Below are positions 4,955 through 5,519 of a DNA stretch of 5,519 nt, in pieces (positions within the stretch are counted from its first letter, which is position 1; every line of letters starts with the position of its first letter). The DNA is taken from NCBI GenBank assembly GCA_030639165.1, contig DAOWDF010000080.1, positions 1 to 5,519 on the forward strand, in the 5' to 3' direction. Under the pieces are notes generated by a model, which was not told the DNA's origin, searched no databases, and worked only from the letters and a program-made list of their open reading frames with translations. A program made the position numbers and the translations under genes. Source of the stretch: Alphaproteobacteria bacterium (GTDB lineage Bacteria > Pseudomonadota > Alphaproteobacteria > Micavibrionales > Micavibrionaceae).

Positions 4955-5022
4955 GTACGGCTAGGAAAATAAGGCGTAGCGTACATTTTAGTACGTGAGC
5001 CAAAATTTGACAACGTCCGTAC
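4955..5022. repeat. Nested inverted-repeat element rich in GTAC, in the rplQ 3' region
   Basis: The stretch between rplQ and its terminator contains nested complementary segments: an outer pair GTACGG (4955-4960) / CCGTAC (5017-5022), an AAAT (4967-4970) / ATTT (5005-5008) pair, GGC (4973-4975) / GCC (4999-5001), and a terminal hairpin GCGTAC (4979-4984) / GTACGT (4991-4996, one G-U pair in RNA) with a 6-nt ATTTTA loop. The tetramer GTAC occurs four times. It contains no ORF of note. The architecture resembles interspersed palindromic intergenic elements or a structured 3' UTR. A single copy in this window cannot show that it is a genomic repeat. Confidence 0.55.
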
Positions 5023-5039
5023 TTGAATGTAGGCAGCTA

Positions 5040-5501
5040 TTAACCAGCGGCAACTGCCTGCTCTGCTTCATCTGCATATTCATCAGTGAATTGCACAGGA
5101 CCAGAGTCTTTGCCCTTAGCTTCTACATCACGATCAACAAGTTCAATCACAGCCATTGGCGCAGAATCACCATAGCGGAAGCCTGCTTTAAGAACGCGAA
5201 TATAACCACCTGGGCGATCTGCATAGCGCTCTGCCAATACGTCAAAAATTTTCTTAACTTGAGTTTCATCACGCATTCTTGAGATAGCTTGGCGACGCTT
5301 TGCAACATATCTATCAGGGTTAGCGGCAGCTTCTTTACCCATTGTTATAATTTTTTCTAAATAAGGACGAAGATCTTTTGCTTTTGGCAAAGTAGTTACA
5401 ATTTGCTCATGCTTAACAAGAGATGCAGCCATATTTGCCATCATAGCTTTACGGTGGCTAGTTGTTCTACCTAATTTACGTTGTTTAATTCCGTGTTTCA
5501 T
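5040..5501 (-). CDS. rplQ: 50S ribosomal protein L17
   Basis: L17 is a component of the large ribosomal subunit near the exit tunnel. The 153-residue product is complete and begins MKHGIKQRKLGRTTSHRKAM, followed by the family core ANMAASLVKHEQIVTTLPKAKDLRPYLEKIIT (22-53), RRQAISRMRD (69-78), LAERYADRPGGYIRVLKAGFRYGDSAPMAVIELVDRD (89-125). It exceeds E. coli L17 (127 aa) through an acidic C-terminal tail (from about 126: EAKGKDSGPVQFTDEYADEAEQAVAAG), a pattern common in alphaproteobacteria. The start is secure: AAGGAAGAAG lies a few bases before the ATG. L17 is normally the last gene of the rpoA-rplQ cluster; a TAA in the minus direction at 5518-5516 could be the stop codon of an upstream rpoA, but the window ends there. 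The transcript would end at the strong terminator at 4926-4896. Confidence 0.98.
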   Translation of the reverse strand: MKHGIKQRKLGRTTSHRKAMMANMAASLVKHEQIVTTLPKAKDLRPYLEKIITMGKEAAANPDRYVAKRRQAISRMRDETQVKKIFDVLAERYADRPGGYIRVLKAGFRYGDSAPMAVIELVDRDVEAKGKDSGPVQFTDEYADEAEQAVAAG

Positions 5502-5505
5502 TTTA

Positions 5506-5515
5506 CTTCTTCCTT
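5506..5515 (-). promoter_or_regulatory. Ribosome-binding site of rplQ
   Basis: On the minus strand AAGGAAGAAG precedes the rplQ ATG, with the AAGGA core about 8 nt from the start codon. It is the best Shine-Dalgarno sequence in the window, as expected for a highly expressed ribosomal protein gene. Confidence 0.8.
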
Positions 5516-5519
5516 TTAA

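Noticed and set aside
4995..5282. 95-codon plus-strand frame overlapping rplQ
   Set aside because: Most of it is antisense to rplQ, whose identity is certain. The start falls inside the palindromic element and no promoter or ribosome-binding site supports it.
1..5519. CRISPR array, tRNA or rRNA gene, insertion sequence, prophage or defence system
   Set aside because: No regularly spaced repeats, cloverleaf-forming segments, transposase or integrase motifs, or recognised defence domains were seen on either strand.

Overview
The window is an AT-rich chromosomal segment, most likely from an alphaproteobacterium. The best clue is the rplQ product, a ribosomal protein L17 with the alphaproteobacterial core motifs and the acidic C-terminal tail usual in that class. 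The low GC content and short intergenic regions recall Rickettsiales- or Holosporales-like lineages or other reduced alphaproteobacteria, but the window cannot settle this. There is no integrase, transposase, tRNA or CRISPR array.

Layout from left to right: (1) the 5' two thirds of nhaA (Na+/H+ antiporter), on the minus strand and cut by the window start; (2) a complete single-chain glycyl-tRNA synthetase gene, also on the minus strand and 30 bp upstream of nhaA, so the two probably form one leftward transcript; (3) a 147-bp divergent intergenic region with two perfect inverted repeats and a near-consensus sigma-70 promoter reading rightward; (4) two small unrecognised genes of 73 and 48 codons, joined by a TAATG stop/start overlap and closed by an intrinsic terminator; (5) panB and panC, which overlap by 20 bp and encode two steps of pantothenate (coenzyme A precursor) synthesis; (6) an orphan 133-codon gene with a TTG start and its own candidate promoter, whose -35 box overlaps the panC stop; (7) a convergent intergenic region holding the rplQ terminator and a nested inverted-repeat element of about 70 bp; (8) rplQ on the minus strand, with a good ribosome-binding site at the right edge, presumably the last gene of an rpoA-rplQ operon whose other members lie outside the window.

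The recognised genes are housekeeping genes: translation (GlyRS, L17), cofactor synthesis (PanB, PanC) and ion homeostasis (NhaA). The parts not explained by known families are the small two-gene operon at 2413-2780 with its strong promoter and palindrome, the orphan gene at 4480-4881, and the structured GTAC-rich element at 4955-5022. None shows a recognisable defence or mobile system, and no function is claimed for them.
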